DNA from: Methylobacterium tardum
GTDB lineage: Bacteria; Pseudomonadota; Alphaproteobacteria; Rhizobiales; Beijerinckiaceae
Direction of reading: 5' to 3'
Assembly (NCBI RefSeq): GCF_023546765.1
Contig: NZ_CP097484.1
Coordinates: forward strand, 5,824,001 to 5,888,000
Length of the DNA stretch: 64,000 nt
In this document: positions 28,622 through 38,346 of the stretch, piece after piece
Layout: every line of letters starts with the position of its first letter
Numbering within the stretch: position 1 is the first letter of the stretch
Position numbers and translations under genes: made by a program
The notes under the pieces: model-generated
Database searches by the model: none
Seen by the model: the letters and a program-made list of their open reading frames with translations, nothing else
What the model was told of the DNA's origin: nothing

Positions 28622-29209
28622 ATGCTCGCACCCGGCTTCGCCGATCCCGTCCACGATGCGCAGGCGGCGTTCCGCGCAGTGATGGACGCGCTCGCCCGGC
28701 CCGGCCGAATCCGGCCGCTCGACGCCGGCCTCACGCCGCCCGCGCCGCTGACGCCGGAACTCGCCGCCGTCGCCCTGGCGCTGACCGACGCCGACACGCC
28801 GGTCTGGCTCGACGCCGCCCTCGCCGACGCGCCGGAGGTCGCCGCGTATCTGCGCTTCCACACCGGAGCGCCGCTCACCGACGACCCGGCCCGGGCCGCC
28901 TTCGCGCTGGTCCGCGAGCCCGCGCGTTGCCCGCCGCTCGGCCGCTTCGCGCCGGGTACGCCGGCCTATCCCGACACCTCGACCACCCTGATTCTCGCCC
29001 TCGACGCCATCACGTCGGGGGCGGGGCTGCACCTGACCGGTCCCGGCATCGCGGGGAGCGCCCGCATGGCTCTGACGCCCCTGCCGGCCGGCTTCGTCGG
29101 CCAGCTCGCCGAGAACCGCGCCGACTTTCCCCTCGGCGTCGACCTGATCCTCACCGCTCCGGGCCAGGTCGCCGGCCTGCCGCGCTCCACCGTCGTGACG
29201 GAGGCTTGA
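28622..29209 (+). CDS. phnH: C-P lyase subunit PhnH
   Basis: 195-aa core-complex subunit. It opens with MLAPGFADPVHDAQAAFRAVMDALARPG, the usual PhnH start, and later has the FHTGAPLTDDPARAAFAL segment and a GPGI turn. The ATG lies two bases after the phnG stop. PhnH is required for phosphonate breakdown; it binds the PhnGIJ complex but has no known catalytic residues of its own. Confidence 0.93.
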   Translation: MLAPGFADPVHDAQAAFRAVMDALARPGRIRPLDAGLTPPAPLTPELAAVALALTDADTPVWLDAALADAPEVAAYLRFHTGAPLTDDPARAAFALVREPARCPPLGRFAPGTPAYPDTSTTLILALDAITSGAGLHLTGPGIAGSARMALTPLPAGFVGQLAENRADFPLGVDLILTAPGQVAGLPRSTVVTEA

Positions 29210-29212
29210 GCC

Positions 29213-30319
29213 ATGTACGTGGCCGTGAAGGGCGGCGAGGCCGCCATCGACAATGCCCACCGGCTCCTCGCCGAAGCGCGCCGCGGCGACCCGGCCGTGC
29301 CGGAACTGTCCGTCGCGCAGATCCGCGCGCAGATGGCGCTGCTGGTCGACCGGGTGATGACCGAGGGCTCGCTCTACGATCCCGACCTCGCGGCTCTGGC
29401 CCTCAAGCAGGCCCGCGGCGACGTGGTCGAGGCGGTGTTCCTGGTCCGCGCCTACCGGACGACGCTGCCCCGGTTCGGCGCCTCCGTGCCGCTGGAGACC
29501 GGCGCGATGGCGGTGGAGCGCCGGATCTCCGCCACCTTCAAGGATCTTCCGGGCGGCCAGGTGCTCGGGCCGACCTTCGACTACACCCACCGGCTGATCG
29601 ACTTCGCCCTGGCCGCCGAGGCGGATGTCGAGCCCGCGGCCGAGGCCGAGCCGCGGGCCGATGCCGGCACCTGCCCGCGGGTCACCGACCTGCTGGCGCA
29701 GGACGGCCTGATCGAGCCCTCGCCCCCGGATGACGGCGCGCCCGCGGGTGACCTCACCCGCGAGCCGGTGGATTACCCGGCCGACCGGGCGCTGCGGCTC
29801 CAGGCGCTGGCGCGGGGCGACGAGGGCTTCATCCTGAGCCTCGGCTACTCGACCCAGCGCGGCTACGGCCGCACCCACCCGTTCGTGGGCGAGATCCGGG
29901 TCGGCGAGGTCGCGGTCGAGTTCGTGCCCGAGGAGCTGGGCTTCGCGGTGCCGCTCGGCCGGGTGCGGCTCACCGAGTGCCAGATGGTCAACCAGTTCAA
30001 GGGCTCGCGCGCGGCGCCGCCCCAGTTCACCCGCGGCTACGGGCTGAGCTTCGGGCAGAGCGAGCGCAAGGCCATGGCGATGGCCCTGGTCGACCGGGCG
30101 CTCCGCGCCGAGGAGCTCGGCGAGCCGGTGGCGAGCCCGGCCCAGGACCAGGAGTTCGTCCTGGCGCATTGCGACAGCCTCCAGGCGACCGGCTTCGCCG
30201 AGCACCTGAAGCTGCCCCACTACGTCGACTTCCAGGCCGAGCTGGAGCTGGTCCGGCGCCTGCGTGCCGAGTTCGAGCAGACATCCGAGTCCGTCGAGAT
30301 GCAGGAGGCCGCGGAATGA
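29213..30319 (+). CDS. phnI: C-P lyase subunit PhnI
   Basis: 368-aa nucleosidase-like core subunit that displaces adenine from ATP with the phosphonate, together with PhnG/H/L. It opens MYVAVKGGEAAIDNAHRLL. Other family segments are GYSTQRGYGRTHPFVGEIR and FVLAHCDSLQATGFAEHLKLPHYVDFQAEL. Its stop overlaps phnJ as ATGA. Length and layout match complete homologues. Confidence 0.95.
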   Translation: MYVAVKGGEAAIDNAHRLLAEARRGDPAVPELSVAQIRAQMALLVDRVMTEGSLYDPDLAALALKQARGDVVEAVFLVRAYRTTLPRFGASVPLETGAMAVERRISATFKDLPGGQVLGPTFDYTHRLIDFALAAEADVEPAAEAEPRADAGTCPRVTDLLAQDGLIEPSPPDDGAPAGDLTREPVDYPADRALRLQALARGDEGFILSLGYSTQRGYGRTHPFVGEIRVGEVAVEFVPEELGFAVPLGRVRLTECQMVNQFKGSRAAPPQFTRGYGLSFGQSERKAMAMALVDRALRAEELGEPVASPAQDQEFVLAHCDSLQATGFAEHLKLPHYVDFQAELELVRRLRAEFEQTSESVEMQEAAE

Positions 30320-31185
30320 GCGCCGCGATCGCACAGCGCCCGGAGAGCGAACCGGGCTACAACTTCGCCTATCTCGACGAGGGCACGAAGCGGATGATCC
30401 GCCGGGCCATCCTCAAGGCGATCGCGGTGCCGGGCTACCAGGTGCCCTTCGCCTCCCGCGAGATGCCGATGCCCTACGGTTGGGGCACCGGCGGCGTGCA
30501 GGTCACGGCCGCGATCCTCGGGCAATCGGACGTGCTCAAGGTGATCGACCAGGGGGCCGACGACACCACCAACGCGGTCTCGATCCGCCGCTTCTTCGCC
30601 CGGACCTCCGGGGTGGCGACCACCACCCGCACCACCGAGGCGACCATCATCCAGACTCGCCACCGCATCCCCGAGACGCCGCTCGCCGAGGGCCAGACCC
30701 TGGTCTATCAGGTGCCGATCCCCGAGCCCCTGCGCTTCCTCGAACCGCGCGAGACCGAGACGCGCCAGCTCCACGCGCTGGCCGAGTACGGCGCCATGCA
30801 CGTGAAGCTCTACGAGGACATCAGCCGGCACGGCCACATCGCCACCACCTACGCGTATCCGGTGGAGGTCGCCGGCCGCTACGTGATGGACCCGTCGCCG
30901 ACGCCGAAATTCGACAACCCGAAGATGGACGATTGCCCGGCGCTCCAGCTCTTCGGCGCGGGCCGCGAGCGGCGGATCTACGCGGTGCCGCCCTACACGC
31001 GGGTGCGCAGCCTCGATTTCGAGGATCACCCGTTCCGCGTGCAGGAATTCACCCAATCCTGTGCCCTGTGCGGGGCAAGCGGCCACTACCTCGACGAGGT
31101 GGTCACCGACGATTCCGGAGGCCGGATGTTCATCTGCTCCGACACCGACATCTGCGAGACCCGCGTGGCGGAGGCGGCCCGATGA
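30316..31185 (+). CDS. phnJ: Alpha-D-ribose 1-methylphosphonate 5-phosphate C-P lyase PhnJ
   Basis: 289-aa radical-SAM-type enzyme that breaks the carbon-phosphorus bond, giving the alkane and 5-phosphoribosyl 1,2-cyclic phosphate. The conserved cysteines are C249, C252, C274 and C280 (C-x2-C-x21-C-x5-C), the same spacing as in E. coli PhnJ. GYNFAYLDEGTKRMIRR and the MPYGWGTGGVQVTAA segment also match. Coupled by ATGA overlaps to phnI and phnK. Confidence 0.97.
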   Translation: MSAAIAQRPESEPGYNFAYLDEGTKRMIRRAILKAIAVPGYQVPFASREMPMPYGWGTGGVQVTAAILGQSDVLKVIDQGADDTTNAVSIRRFFARTSGVATTTRTTEATIIQTRHRIPETPLAEGQTLVYQVPIPEPLRFLEPRETETRQLHALAEYGAMHVKLYEDISRHGHIATTYAYPVEVAGRYVMDPSPTPKFDNPKMDDCPALQLFGAGRERRIYAVPPYTRVRSLDFEDHPFRVQEFTQSCALCGASGHYLDEVVTDDSGGRMFICSDTDICETRVAEAAR

Positions 31186-31955
31186 GCGCGCCACTCCTCT
31201 CCGCCCACGGCCTGACCAAGGCCTATGGCAACCGCCTCGCCTGCGCGGGGATCGATCTCGACGTCACCGAGGGCGAGGTGCTCGCCATCGTGGGCGAGTC
31301 GGGCTCCGGCAAGTCGACGCTCCTGTCGCTGCTCGCCGGCGAGCTGGCGCCCGATTCCGGCGAGGTCCGCTACCGGATGCGTGACGGGCGGACCCGCAGC
31401 CTCGCCGATCTCGGGCCCGCCGAGCTGCGCCGGCTGATGCGCACCGACTGGGGCTTCGTCCGCCAGGACGCGCGCCAGGGCCTGCGCATGGCGGTCTCGG
31501 CCGGCGGCAATGTCGGCGAGCGGCTGATGGGGATGGGCGAGCGCCATTACGGCCGGATCCGCGGCCAGGCGCTGGACTGGCTCGGCCGGGTCGAGATCGA
31601 GGCCGGTCGCGTCGACGACCCGCCGAGCCAGTTCTCCGGCGGCATGCGCCAGCGGCTCCAGATCGCCCGCAACCTCGTCACGGGGCCGCGCCTCGTGCTG
31701 ATGGACGAGCCGACCTCCGGCCTCGACGTCTCGGTCCAGGCCCGGCTCCTCGACCTGATCCGGCGCCTCTCGGCGGAGCTCGGGCTCGCGGTGATCATCG
31801 TGACCCACGACCTCGCGGTGGCGCGGCTGCTCTCGCACCGGATCGCCGTGATGCGGGCCGGCCGGGTCATCGAGACCGGCCTGACCGACCGGGTGCTCGA
31901 CGATCCCGAGCACGCCTACACCCAGCTCCTCGTCTCTTCGGTGCTCGCCGCATGA
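31182..31955 (+). CDS. phnK: C-P lyase ABC-type ATPase PhnK
   Basis: 257-aa ABC ATPase without a permease, which docks on the PhnGHIJ core. Walker A is GESGSGKST, the signature is [10 protein letters not shown], and Walker B is [36 protein letters not shown] is PhnK-like. ATG overlaps the phnJ stop. It ends in a 4-base overlap with phnL. Confidence 0.95.
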   Translation: MSAPLLSAHGLTKAYGNRLACAGIDLDVTEGEVLAIVGESGSGKSTLLSLLAGELAPDSGEVRYRMRDGRTRSLADLGPAELRRLMRTDWGFVRQDARQGLRMAVSAGGNVGERLMGMGERHYGRIRGQALDWLGRVEIEAGRVDDPPSQFSGGMRQRLQIARNLVTGPRLVLMDEPTSGLDVSVQARLLDLIRRLSAELGLAVIIVTHDLAVARLLSHRIAVMRAGRVIETGLTDRVLDDPEHAYTQLLVSSVLAA

Positions 31956-32658
31956 CCGCGCTTCTGACCTTCGAGGACGTCGCCAAGAGCTTCACCCTGC
32001 ACCTGCGCGGCGGCATCGTGCTGCCGGTGGTGGGCGACGTCAGCTTCACCGTGGAGCCCGGCGAGTGCGTGGTGCTCGGCGGCCCATCGGGGGCGGGCAA
32101 GTCCTCGCTCCTCAAGATGGCCTACGGCAATTACCGCTGCGACGCGGGTGCCATTCGGGTCCGCGACGGCGACACGAGCGTCGACGTGGTCCGGGCCGAT
32201 CCGCGGGTGGTGCTGGCGCTGCGGGCGCGGGTGATCGCCTACGTGTCGCAGTTCCTGCGGGTGATCCCGCGGGTCTCGGCCCTCGACGTGGTCGAGGCCG
32301 CCGGCCGCGAGGGCGGGCTCGACGCCGAGACGGCGCAGGCCCGCGCCAAGGACCTGCTCGCCCGGCTGAACCTGCCCGAGCGGCTCTGGGGCCTGCCGCC
32401 CGCGACCTTCTCGGGGGCGAGCAGCAGCGGGTCAACATCGCCCGGGGCCTGATCGCCGACCGGCCGCTGCTGCTGCTCGACGAGCCGACCGCCTCCCTGG
32501 ACGCCCAGAACCGCGCCGTGGTCGCCGACCTCGTTCGCGAGAAGCTCCAGGCCGGGGCCGGCGTGCTCGGCATCTTCCACGACAGCGAGATGCGCGACGC
32601 TGTGGCGACCCGGGTGGTCGATGTCACCCGCTTCGCGCCGCAAGCCCGGGCAGCCTGA
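31952..32658 (+). pseudogene. phnL: C-P lyase ABC-type ATPase PhnL, frame broken by one missing G
   Basis: Second ABC ATPase of the C-P lyase system, about 235 aa if intact. The N-terminal half has Walker [11 protein letters not shown] and [18 protein letters not shown]. As written, the frame runs out at the ABC signature and stops at 32452. The other frame continues at once with [12 protein letters not shown], Walker [13 protein letters not shown] and the C-terminus. The break is a five-G run at 32413-32417; a sixth G restores FSGGEQQR exactly. Every neighbour is intact, so a sequencing undercall is more likely than loss. True inactivation would be expected to abolish phosphonate use. Confidence 0.9.
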
Positions 32659-32667
32659 GGAACAAAG

Positions 32668-33804
32668 ATGGACGACCTGATCCTCGAGAACGCCACCCTG
32701 GTCCTGCCCGACCGGGTGCAGCGCGGCTGGCTCGCCGTCTCCGACGGGGCGATCGCCGAGATCGGCGAGGGCCGGGCGCCCGCGCGCGGCCTCGATTGCG
32801 CCGGCGATTACCTGATCCCCGGGCTGATCGAGCTGCACACCGACCATCTGGAGAGCCACTACGCGCCGCGCCCCAAGGTCCGCTGGCACCCGCTCGGCGC
32901 GGTGCTCGCCTACGACGCGCAGATCACCGCCTCGGGCATCACCACGGTGTTCGATTCGCTGCGCGCCGGCAGCGATCCGGACGGCAGCGGCCTCGGCTCC
33001 GAGCTGGAGCAGCTCGCCGGCGCCATCGCCACCGCCCGGGCCGGCGACCTGTTCCGGGCCGAGCACTTCACGCATCTGCGCTGCGAGCTGCCCTCCACCG
33101 ACGTGCTCGACACGGTGGCGACCTTCACGGCCCGCTATCCCGTGGGCCTGATCTCGCTGATGGATCACACCCCGGGCCAGCGGCAGTTCCGCGACATGGA
33201 GAAGTACTACACCTACGCCACTCGCGGCGGGCGGCCCATGGAGGAGATCCGCGCCAACACCGAGCGCAAGATCCGCGACGGCCGGGCGCTGAACGCCAAG
33301 AACCGCCCGGCGCTCGTCCAGTTCGCCCGCGAGATGGGGATCCCGCTGGCGAGCCACGACGACACCACCCTGGCGGATGTCGATCTCGCGGTCGGCGAGG
33401 GGGTGCAGCTCGCCGAGTTCCCCACCACCCTGGAGGCGGCCGAGTCCGCCCACCGGCACGGGATCACCGTGATGATGGGTGCGCCGAACCTGATCCGCGG
33501 CGGCTCGCATTCGGGCAACGTCGCCGCCGCCGCCCTGGCCGAGGCCGGGCGTCTCGACATCCTGTCGTCGGATTACGTGCCGGCCAGCCTGCTGATGGCG
33601 GCCTTCCTGCTGCCCGAGCAGGTCCCCGCCATCACCCTGCCGGAGGCGCTCGCCACCGTCACGGCGAACCCGGCCCGGGCCACCGGCCTGACCGACCGCG
33701 GCGCCCTGCAGGCCGGCCTCCGGGCCGATCTCGTGCGGGTGCAGCGGGCCGAGGGCGTGCCGGTGGTCCGCGCGGTCTGGCGCGCCGGGGCGCGGGTCGC
33801 CTGA
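32668..33804 (+). CDS. phnM: Alpha-D-ribose 1-methylphosphonate 5-triphosphate diphosphatase PhnM
   Basis: 378-aa amidohydrolase-fold enzyme that removes pyrophosphate from the ribosyl triphosphate intermediate. Metal-binding segments are H57-T-D59-H60 (LIELHTDHLESHYAPRPK), the ASHDDTT motif and the late SSDYVPASLL. The GAPNLIRGGSHSGN loop is PhnM-specific. Its stop overlaps phnN (TGATG). Confidence 0.95.
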   Translation: MDDLILENATLVLPDRVQRGWLAVSDGAIAEIGEGRAPARGLDCAGDYLIPGLIELHTDHLESHYAPRPKVRWHPLGAVLAYDAQITASGITTVFDSLRAGSDPDGSGLGSELEQLAGAIATARAGDLFRAEHFTHLRCELPSTDVLDTVATFTARYPVGLISLMDHTPGQRQFRDMEKYYTYATRGGRPMEEIRANTERKIRDGRALNAKNRPALVQFAREMGIPLASHDDTTLADVDLAVGEGVQLAEFPTTLEAAESAHRHGITVMMGAPNLIRGGSHSGNVAAAALAEAGRLDILSSDYVPASLLMAAFLLPEQVPAITLPEALATVTANPARATGLTDRGALQAGLRADLVRVQRAEGVPVVRAVWRAGARVA

Positions 33805-34334
33805 TGCCGGGCTGCCTCGTTCTCGTGGTCGGCCCGAGCGGGGCCGGCAAGGACACGCTGATCCGGCTGGCCCGCGAGGCTCTGGCCGACGATCCGCGCT
33901 ACGTCTTCCCGCGCCGCCTCGTGACGCGGCCGCCCTCGGCCGACGAGGACAACGACCAGATCGACGAGGCCGCCTTCGCGGAGGGCTGCGCGGCGGGCCG
34001 GTTCACCCTGAGCTGGCGCGCCCACGGCCTCGGCTACGCCCTGCCGGAGGCGGCGGGCCGGCTCGCGGCGGACGGGCACGTGGTGGTCTGCAACGTCTCG
34101 CGCCGCATCGTGGCCGAGGCCCGGGCGGCTGGCCCGCCTGTGAGCGTGGTCGAGATCACCGCGCCTCCCAAGATTCTGGCGCAGCGCCTCGCGGCCCGCG
34201 GCCGGGCGGAGGACGGCGACCTCGCCGCGCGCCTGGCGCGGGAGGGGCAGGTCGAGCCGGATATGCGGATCCTCAACACAGGGGCGCCGGAGGAGGGCGC
34301 GGCGCGCCTGGTGGCGCACCTGCGCGGCTGTTGA
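33804..34334 (+). CDS. phnN: Ribose 1,5-bisphosphokinase PhnN
   Basis: 176-aa guanylate-kinase-like enzyme that makes PRPP from ribose 1,5-bisphosphate, closing the C-P lyase path to nucleotide precursors. P-loop GPSGAGKDT at residues 10-18, then the RRLVTRPPSADEDN segment and the ITAPPKILAQRLAARGR adenine-side segment. Last gene of the operon. It converges with the TAXI-type gene 7 bases away. Its presence implies that ribose 1,5-bisphosphate is made, hence that some PhnP-like activity exists. Confidence 0.94.
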   Translation: MPGCLVLVVGPSGAGKDTLIRLAREALADDPRYVFPRRLVTRPPSADEDNDQIDEAAFAEGCAAGRFTLSWRAHGLGYALPEAAGRLAADGHVVVCNVSRRIVAEARAAGPPVSVVEITAPPKILAQRLAARGRAEDGDLAARLAREGQVEPDMRILNTGAPEEGAARLVAHLRGC

Positions 34335-34341
34335 GCGGCGA

Positions 34342-35445
34342 TCACTGGCCCTGCCGCCATTTCAGATAGGCTTGGTAGATCTCTTCCTTCCCGGCCTTCC
34401 GGTTGGGCTGTGACTGGAAGAACCGGTCGAGATCCGGCTGGTCGGCGGCCTCCTGCTCCCGGTGGCGATCGAGCCAGTCCTGCGCGGGCCGGAAGCGCGT
34501 CCAGCCGTTCACCGAGGCCGCGAGGTTGACCTCGCGCCATTTGGGATGCCGCTGCGGGGCCAGGAACTTGTCGAACTGGCCGAAGAAGGCGTCGACGAAG
34601 CGGACGAGCTTGTCGTAGCGCGCCGAGCCCCGCGGACTGTTGTAGACGCCGAGGACCGTGCCCACCGCGACGGTCTCCACCGCTTCGTCGGCCACGAGCT
34701 TCGGGTAATCGGCCCGGGTCAGGGCCGCGGGGATGTAGGCCTCGTTCATCGTGTCCGGGTAGGGCGCCTTCACGAAGTGGAAGCGGTCCCCCGGATCGAA
34801 GCCCGCGATGAAGGCCACGGGCTTCGCCGCCACCGACACGACGGCCGCGATCTCGCCCTTGCGCAGCATCTCGAGGGCGGTCGGCTGGTCGACGTTGATC
34901 GCCTCCACGGTCACACCGAGTTCGCGGAACATGGCCCTGCCGCTGTAATCGGTGCCGCTACCCTTGACGTCGAAGCTGACCCGCTTGCCGGCCAGATCGC
35001 TGACTGTCCGGACCTCTTTGGGCGCGATGACGTGGAGTTCGTCATCGAACAGCTTGGCGATGAACTGGATGTGCCGCTCGATGTTCTTGAGCCGCTTGTC
35101 CTGCCGAAGCTGCTCCAGCGTGTCGGTGCGGACGAAGCCGAGATCCACGCCTTTCAGGAAGCGGATGTCGTAGGCGTTCTCACCCGCCCCCTTGCCGAGG
35201 ATCGGCAGGACCCGCAGCTTGTCGCCGTCGTCCAGCACGAAGGCGAGATCGGCACCGACGCGGAAATAGGTTCCGCCGGGCGTGCCGGTCACCACCGTCA
35301 CGGTGTTGGCGTTCATGCGGTCGCCGAGGGCGGCCTCCGTTGCCGGGCCGCTATCGGGAGGCGTGGTGTCGGGGGCGGCCGCGGCGGGGCCGGACGCCAT
35401 CAGGGCGAGCCCGAGAAGGGCAGCGTATCGGGCAAGCCTCGGCAT
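34342..35445 (-). CDS. TAXI family TRAP transporter solute-binding protein
   Basis: 367 aa with a signal peptide (about 1-23). The mature part has the TAXI pattern TVTVVTGTPGGTYFRVGADLAFVLDD, LGFVRTDTLEQLR, VSFDVKGSGTDYSGRAMF and AVGTVLGVYNS. TAXI proteins feed organic acids to fused DctQM permeases, but none is nearby. It follows a secreted protein gene on the same strand by 45 bases, so the two may be cotranscribed and may work in the envelope rather than in transport. Confidence 0.85.
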   Translation of the reverse strand: MPRLARYAALLGLALMASGPAAAAPDTTPPDSGPATEAALGDRMNANTVTVVTGTPGGTYFRVGADLAFVLDDGDKLRVLPILGKGAGENAYDIRFLKGVDLGFVRTDTLEQLRQDKRLKNIERHIQFIAKLFDDELHVIAPKEVRTVSDLAGKRVSFDVKGSGTDYSGRAMFRELGVTVEAINVDQPTALEMLRKGEIAAVVSVAAKPVAFIAGFDPGDRFHFVKAPYPDTMNEAYIPAALTRADYPKLVADEAVETVAVGTVLGVYNSPRGSARYDKLVRFVDAFFGQFDKFLAPQRHPKWREVNLAASVNGWTRFRPAQDWLDRHREQEAADQPDLDRFFQSQPNRKAGKEEIYQAYLKWRQGQ

Positions 35446-35490
35446 GTGCGTGTCCCTCGGTGATCGTCGGATTGTGGTCAGGGCGCGGGG

Positions 35491-36564
35491 TCAGCGGCCC
35501 GTCGCGGCGAGCAGCCGCTCGTCCGTCGGGGTCTGACCCGCGGCCTTCGCGTACAGGCTTCGGGCGAGATCCGGATCGGCCCGCAGGCCGCGCACGTTCC
35601 AGCGCCGCAGCATGGCCGGGTCCCAGGTCTGGGCCAGGAGGAAGGTCGCGTCCGCGGCGTTGCGCGCCTGTGCACGCTCCAGCAGCAGTCGGGCGCCGCT
35701 GATGTCGCCGCGCCGGATCAGGCCCCTGGCGCGCTCCACCAGCGGGTCGACCTGCGGCGTCGGCTGGGTGGTTCCCGGGGGATGCGCGAGCCGCCCGGAC
35801 GCGCCCTCGGCGGCCGGCCGCCTCTCGGCGACGGCCGGCGGCGCCGGGCGATCGATCGCCGCAATGGTCTCGGCCGGCGTGCCGCTGGCCGGCGGTACGC
35901 CGACGCCTGCGGTCGCGACCGCTGCATCGGGCACCGCGGCCTTGGCAATCACCGGGGTGGCCGACGGCGCGCCGCGCGTGGGTGCCGGTGGCGAATCAGG
36001 GCCGCGCGGCCCGTCACCGGCGGTCACGGGCCGGTCAGGATCGTTGGGGAGGAAATTGACGTTGAGGAGGCTCGTCGCAACATCGACCTGCCCACCGGGC
36101 TCCGGCGTCCAGATCGCCGCGACGGCGAGCGGAAAGCTGCTCTCACGCCCGTCGGTCTGGGTGATCTGAATATTCGGAAGATCCCACGCGCTGATGTCCA
36201 CCTCCCGCTTGTCGTCGGATGGCGAGAAGGTGTTGGTGGAGTCGCTGATCGTCACGCCTCGGGGCAGGCCGAGCAGGTGGATGGCCTCGATGGAGATCGC
36301 ACCCACGCGGACAAGCCTGACATCCAGCGGAAGCGGAGTACCGAGCTTTCCGGATACATCGTGCGTGGCCACGAACAGATCCGCCGTCTTGCCCCGCGCG
36401 GGATCCGCATCGCTTGCGCTGCCCGGCGCGGCGGCGTCGGCAGGAGGCTTGCCGCCCGAGTTCTGTGCAGAGGCCGGCGGCGCGAAGCAGGCGATCGACG
36501 CGAGTGCTGCCAGAGTCGGCGCGTATCCCGCCCTATTTCGGCAAAACGTTTCCATCGGATGCAC
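35491..36564 (-). CDS. Secreted protein of unknown function with helical-repeat tail
   Basis: 357 aa with a signal peptide ending near ASAQ. The N-terminal half (about 50-170) is beta-rich, with VRVGAISIEAIHLLGLPRGVTISD. A proline/alanine-rich linker (about 175-270) follows. A short C-terminal helical repeat region (LVERARGLIRRGDISGARLLLERAQARNAADATFLLAQTWDP) looks like a Sel1/TPR unit. No known family for the whole. A second start, METF at 36555, is possible. Likely paired with the TAXI-type protein downstream. Confidence 0.75.
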   Translation of the reverse strand: MHPMETFCRNRAGYAPTLAALASIACFAPPASAQNSGGKPPADAAAPGSASDADPARGKTADLFVATHDVSGKLGTPLPLDVRLVRVGAISIEAIHLLGLPRGVTISDSTNTFSPSDDKREVDISAWDLPNIQITQTDGRESSFPLAVAAIWTPEPGGQVDVATSLLNVNFLPNDPDRPVTAGDGPRGPDSPPAPTRGAPSATPVIAKAAVPDAAVATAGVGVPPASGTPAETIAAIDRPAPPAVAERRPAAEGASGRLAHPPGTTQPTPQVDPLVERARGLIRRGDISGARLLLERAQARNAADATFLLAQTWDPAMLRRWNVRGLRADPDLARSLYAKAAGQTPTDERLLAATGR

Positions 36565-37274
36565 TCCTTATCGGGCGCTACTCCGTTATGTATGGCGTCG
36601 AGTACAGTGCTGATCCGTCAGCGTCAATTAATATCGGTTAGACTCGTGGGTTTGATCGCGGAAATCGGTGACGAAATCAGTTGATTTGAAAGTGATTAGG
36701 GTACGCGACTGTGTCACGTCGCAGGGATCAGGTCCGGTTCACAGTCACGGACGGCCCCATCTCTACTCTTCACGACGCCGGGTCGTTCGGCCAGTCGCGG
36801 TCGTCGGCTTGCGCGAGGGGTGTGCCGCGAAGCCGGGTCGCATGCTTCAGGCGGTCGAGCGGAAGGCCGCCTGAATGTGGGCCACTCTTGTCAGCGAAAC
36901 TTCAGAGAAGCACGCGAGTGATTTGTGATCAGTAGGTGGAAAAATCTGTTCCAGGGTGGCTTTGATCAATTTTGGCTACGGTATTCGGCAAAATAATAGA
37001 CCGTCCGCTTCGTGACGGATGGGCACGAAGAGGTCTGCGGCGTCGCGCGCCGCATCGTCGCCGAGGGAGGGCGGGCTGGCGGAATGTGAGCGCGGTCGCG
37101 GTCGCCGCGCCCTGAAATTCCGGCGCGGCGTCTCGCGGCCCGGGCTGCTCACGGCCCGAGGCGGGTCTTCGAAGGTCCGCTGGCCGGCCGCGGGACCACC
37201 TGTTGCAGCCGTTGTGAGGCCGCTGGGATGCACGGCGCCGATCCGGGTCGCCCTCGTCCGGAGGAGAGCTGCGC
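36565..37274. other. 710-bp region without a recognisable gene
   Basis: It contains two AT-rich patches (36580-36700 and 36890-37010) and a G/C-rich part near the aquaporin end. Short open frames exist on both strands but none has a family resemblance or a ribosome site worth trusting. The AT-rich patch next to 36565 probably holds the promoter of the minus-strand secreted-protein operon. No transposase remnant or tRNA was seen. Confidence 0.5.
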
Positions 37275-38015
37275 TCAGACGGCGGCCTGCTTCTCGACCA
37301 CGGTCGTCTCGGCGATATCCGCGGGTTCATACAGCCACCGGGCCAAGGCCCCCGCCGCCATCGCGCCCACGACCGGTGCCAGCCAGAACAGCCAGAGCTG
37401 ACCAAGGTAATCGCCGCCCGCGATCAGGGCCGGTCCGGTGCTGCGCGCCGGATTGACCGAGGTGTTGGTCACCGGGATCGAGACGAGATGGATCAGCACC
37501 AGGGCGAAGCCGATCGGGATCCCGGCAAATCCCACCGCGGCGCCCTTCGACGTCGTGCCGATGATGATGAACAGGAAGAAGAATGTCGTCAGAAACTCAG
37601 TGATCAGGCAGGCTGCAAGTCCGTACTTGCCGGGGCTGAGCTCGCCATAGCCGTTGGACGCGAAGCCGTTCGGAATCCAGCCCGCCTTGCCGGAGGCGAT
37701 ACTGTAAAGGACTCCTGCGGCGAGAATGGCACCGATCACCTGGGCGCCGATATAGGGCAGAACGTGCCGCGTCGCGCACCGATGGCCCGACCAGAGCCCA
37801 AGCGTCACGGCAGGATTGAAGTGGCCGCCTGAGATGTGGCCCACGGCGTACGCCATCGTGAGCACCGTGAGACCGAAGGCGAGCGCGACACCCAGGAAAC
37901 CGATCCCGAGTTCGGGGAACGCGGCCGACAAGACGGCGGCGCCGCAGCCGCCAAAGGTGAGCCAGAACGTGCCGAAGAACTCGGCCGTCGCCCGGCGCAT
38001 CGTATCATGATCCAT
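37275..38015 (-). CDS. aqpZ: Aquaporin Z-type water channel
   Basis: 246-aa MIP-family channel of the inner membrane. Both NPA motifs are present (HFNPAVTLG and [12 protein letters not shown]). Selectivity-filter residues typical of water-only channels are visible: F in the first helix (GTFWLTFGG), H and T in [13 protein letters not shown], and the arginine after the second NPA. Start ATG 38013-38015 follows GGGAGGTATCGGC. Single-gene unit. Confidence 0.94.
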   Translation of the reverse strand: MDHDTMRRATAEFFGTFWLTFGGCGAAVLSAAFPELGIGFLGVALAFGLTVLTMAYAVGHISGGHFNPAVTLGLWSGHRCATRHVLPYIGAQVIGAILAAGVLYSIASGKAGWIPNGFASNGYGELSPGKYGLAACLITEFLTTFFFLFIIIGTTSKGAAVGFAGIPIGFALVLIHLVSIPVTNTSVNPARSTGPALIAGGDYLGQLWLFWLAPVVGAMAAGALARWLYEPADIAETTVVEKQAAV

Positions 38016-38346
38016 GCCGATACCTCCCGCCGCGTAGGCCCGCGAGGCACTCATGAAGCAGGTTGCGAAAGGGTTCTTGGCGCGTCGCGAGGGTGACTTT
38101 CCTGCGTCAGCTACGGACATTTTGCTGACGCAGTGCGCGATGGTTGCATGTCGCAAAATCATGCGCAATCATGAGGTCGTCGGTTATTTTTAATACAGTA
38201 TAAATTGTCAAAAAAGTCGATGAAAGATCGTATTCGAAGATAAATCTCTGTCCGCTGGCGGAGGATGGATTGCCCGAAGCGAAGGGAGAAGTGCCGCGTC
38301 GAGAAGGCGGTCTCTGCGACCCTGATCACGATGGAGCGTCCGCCGC
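38016..38346. promoter_or_regulatory. Aquaporin upstream region with a possible promoter
   Basis: 331 bases between the divergent start of aqpZ and the end of the patatin gene. The part 38160-38240 is very AT-rich. On the minus strand TTGACA at 38206-38211 is followed, after 17 bases, by AATAAC (38183-38188), a plausible sigma-70 promoter with a weak -10. It would give a leader of about 160 bases. No riboswitch-like structure was recognised. Confidence 0.35.

Noticed and set aside
32413..32417. Programmed frameshift in phnL
   Set aside because: A five-G run could slip, but no stimulatory structure or Shine-Dalgarno-like element was evident, and four other genes show the same defect, so an error is simpler.
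36719..36935. Short plus-strand frames in the secreted-protein/aquaporin gap
   Set aside because: Serine/arginine-rich products, no ribosome site and no family resemblance.
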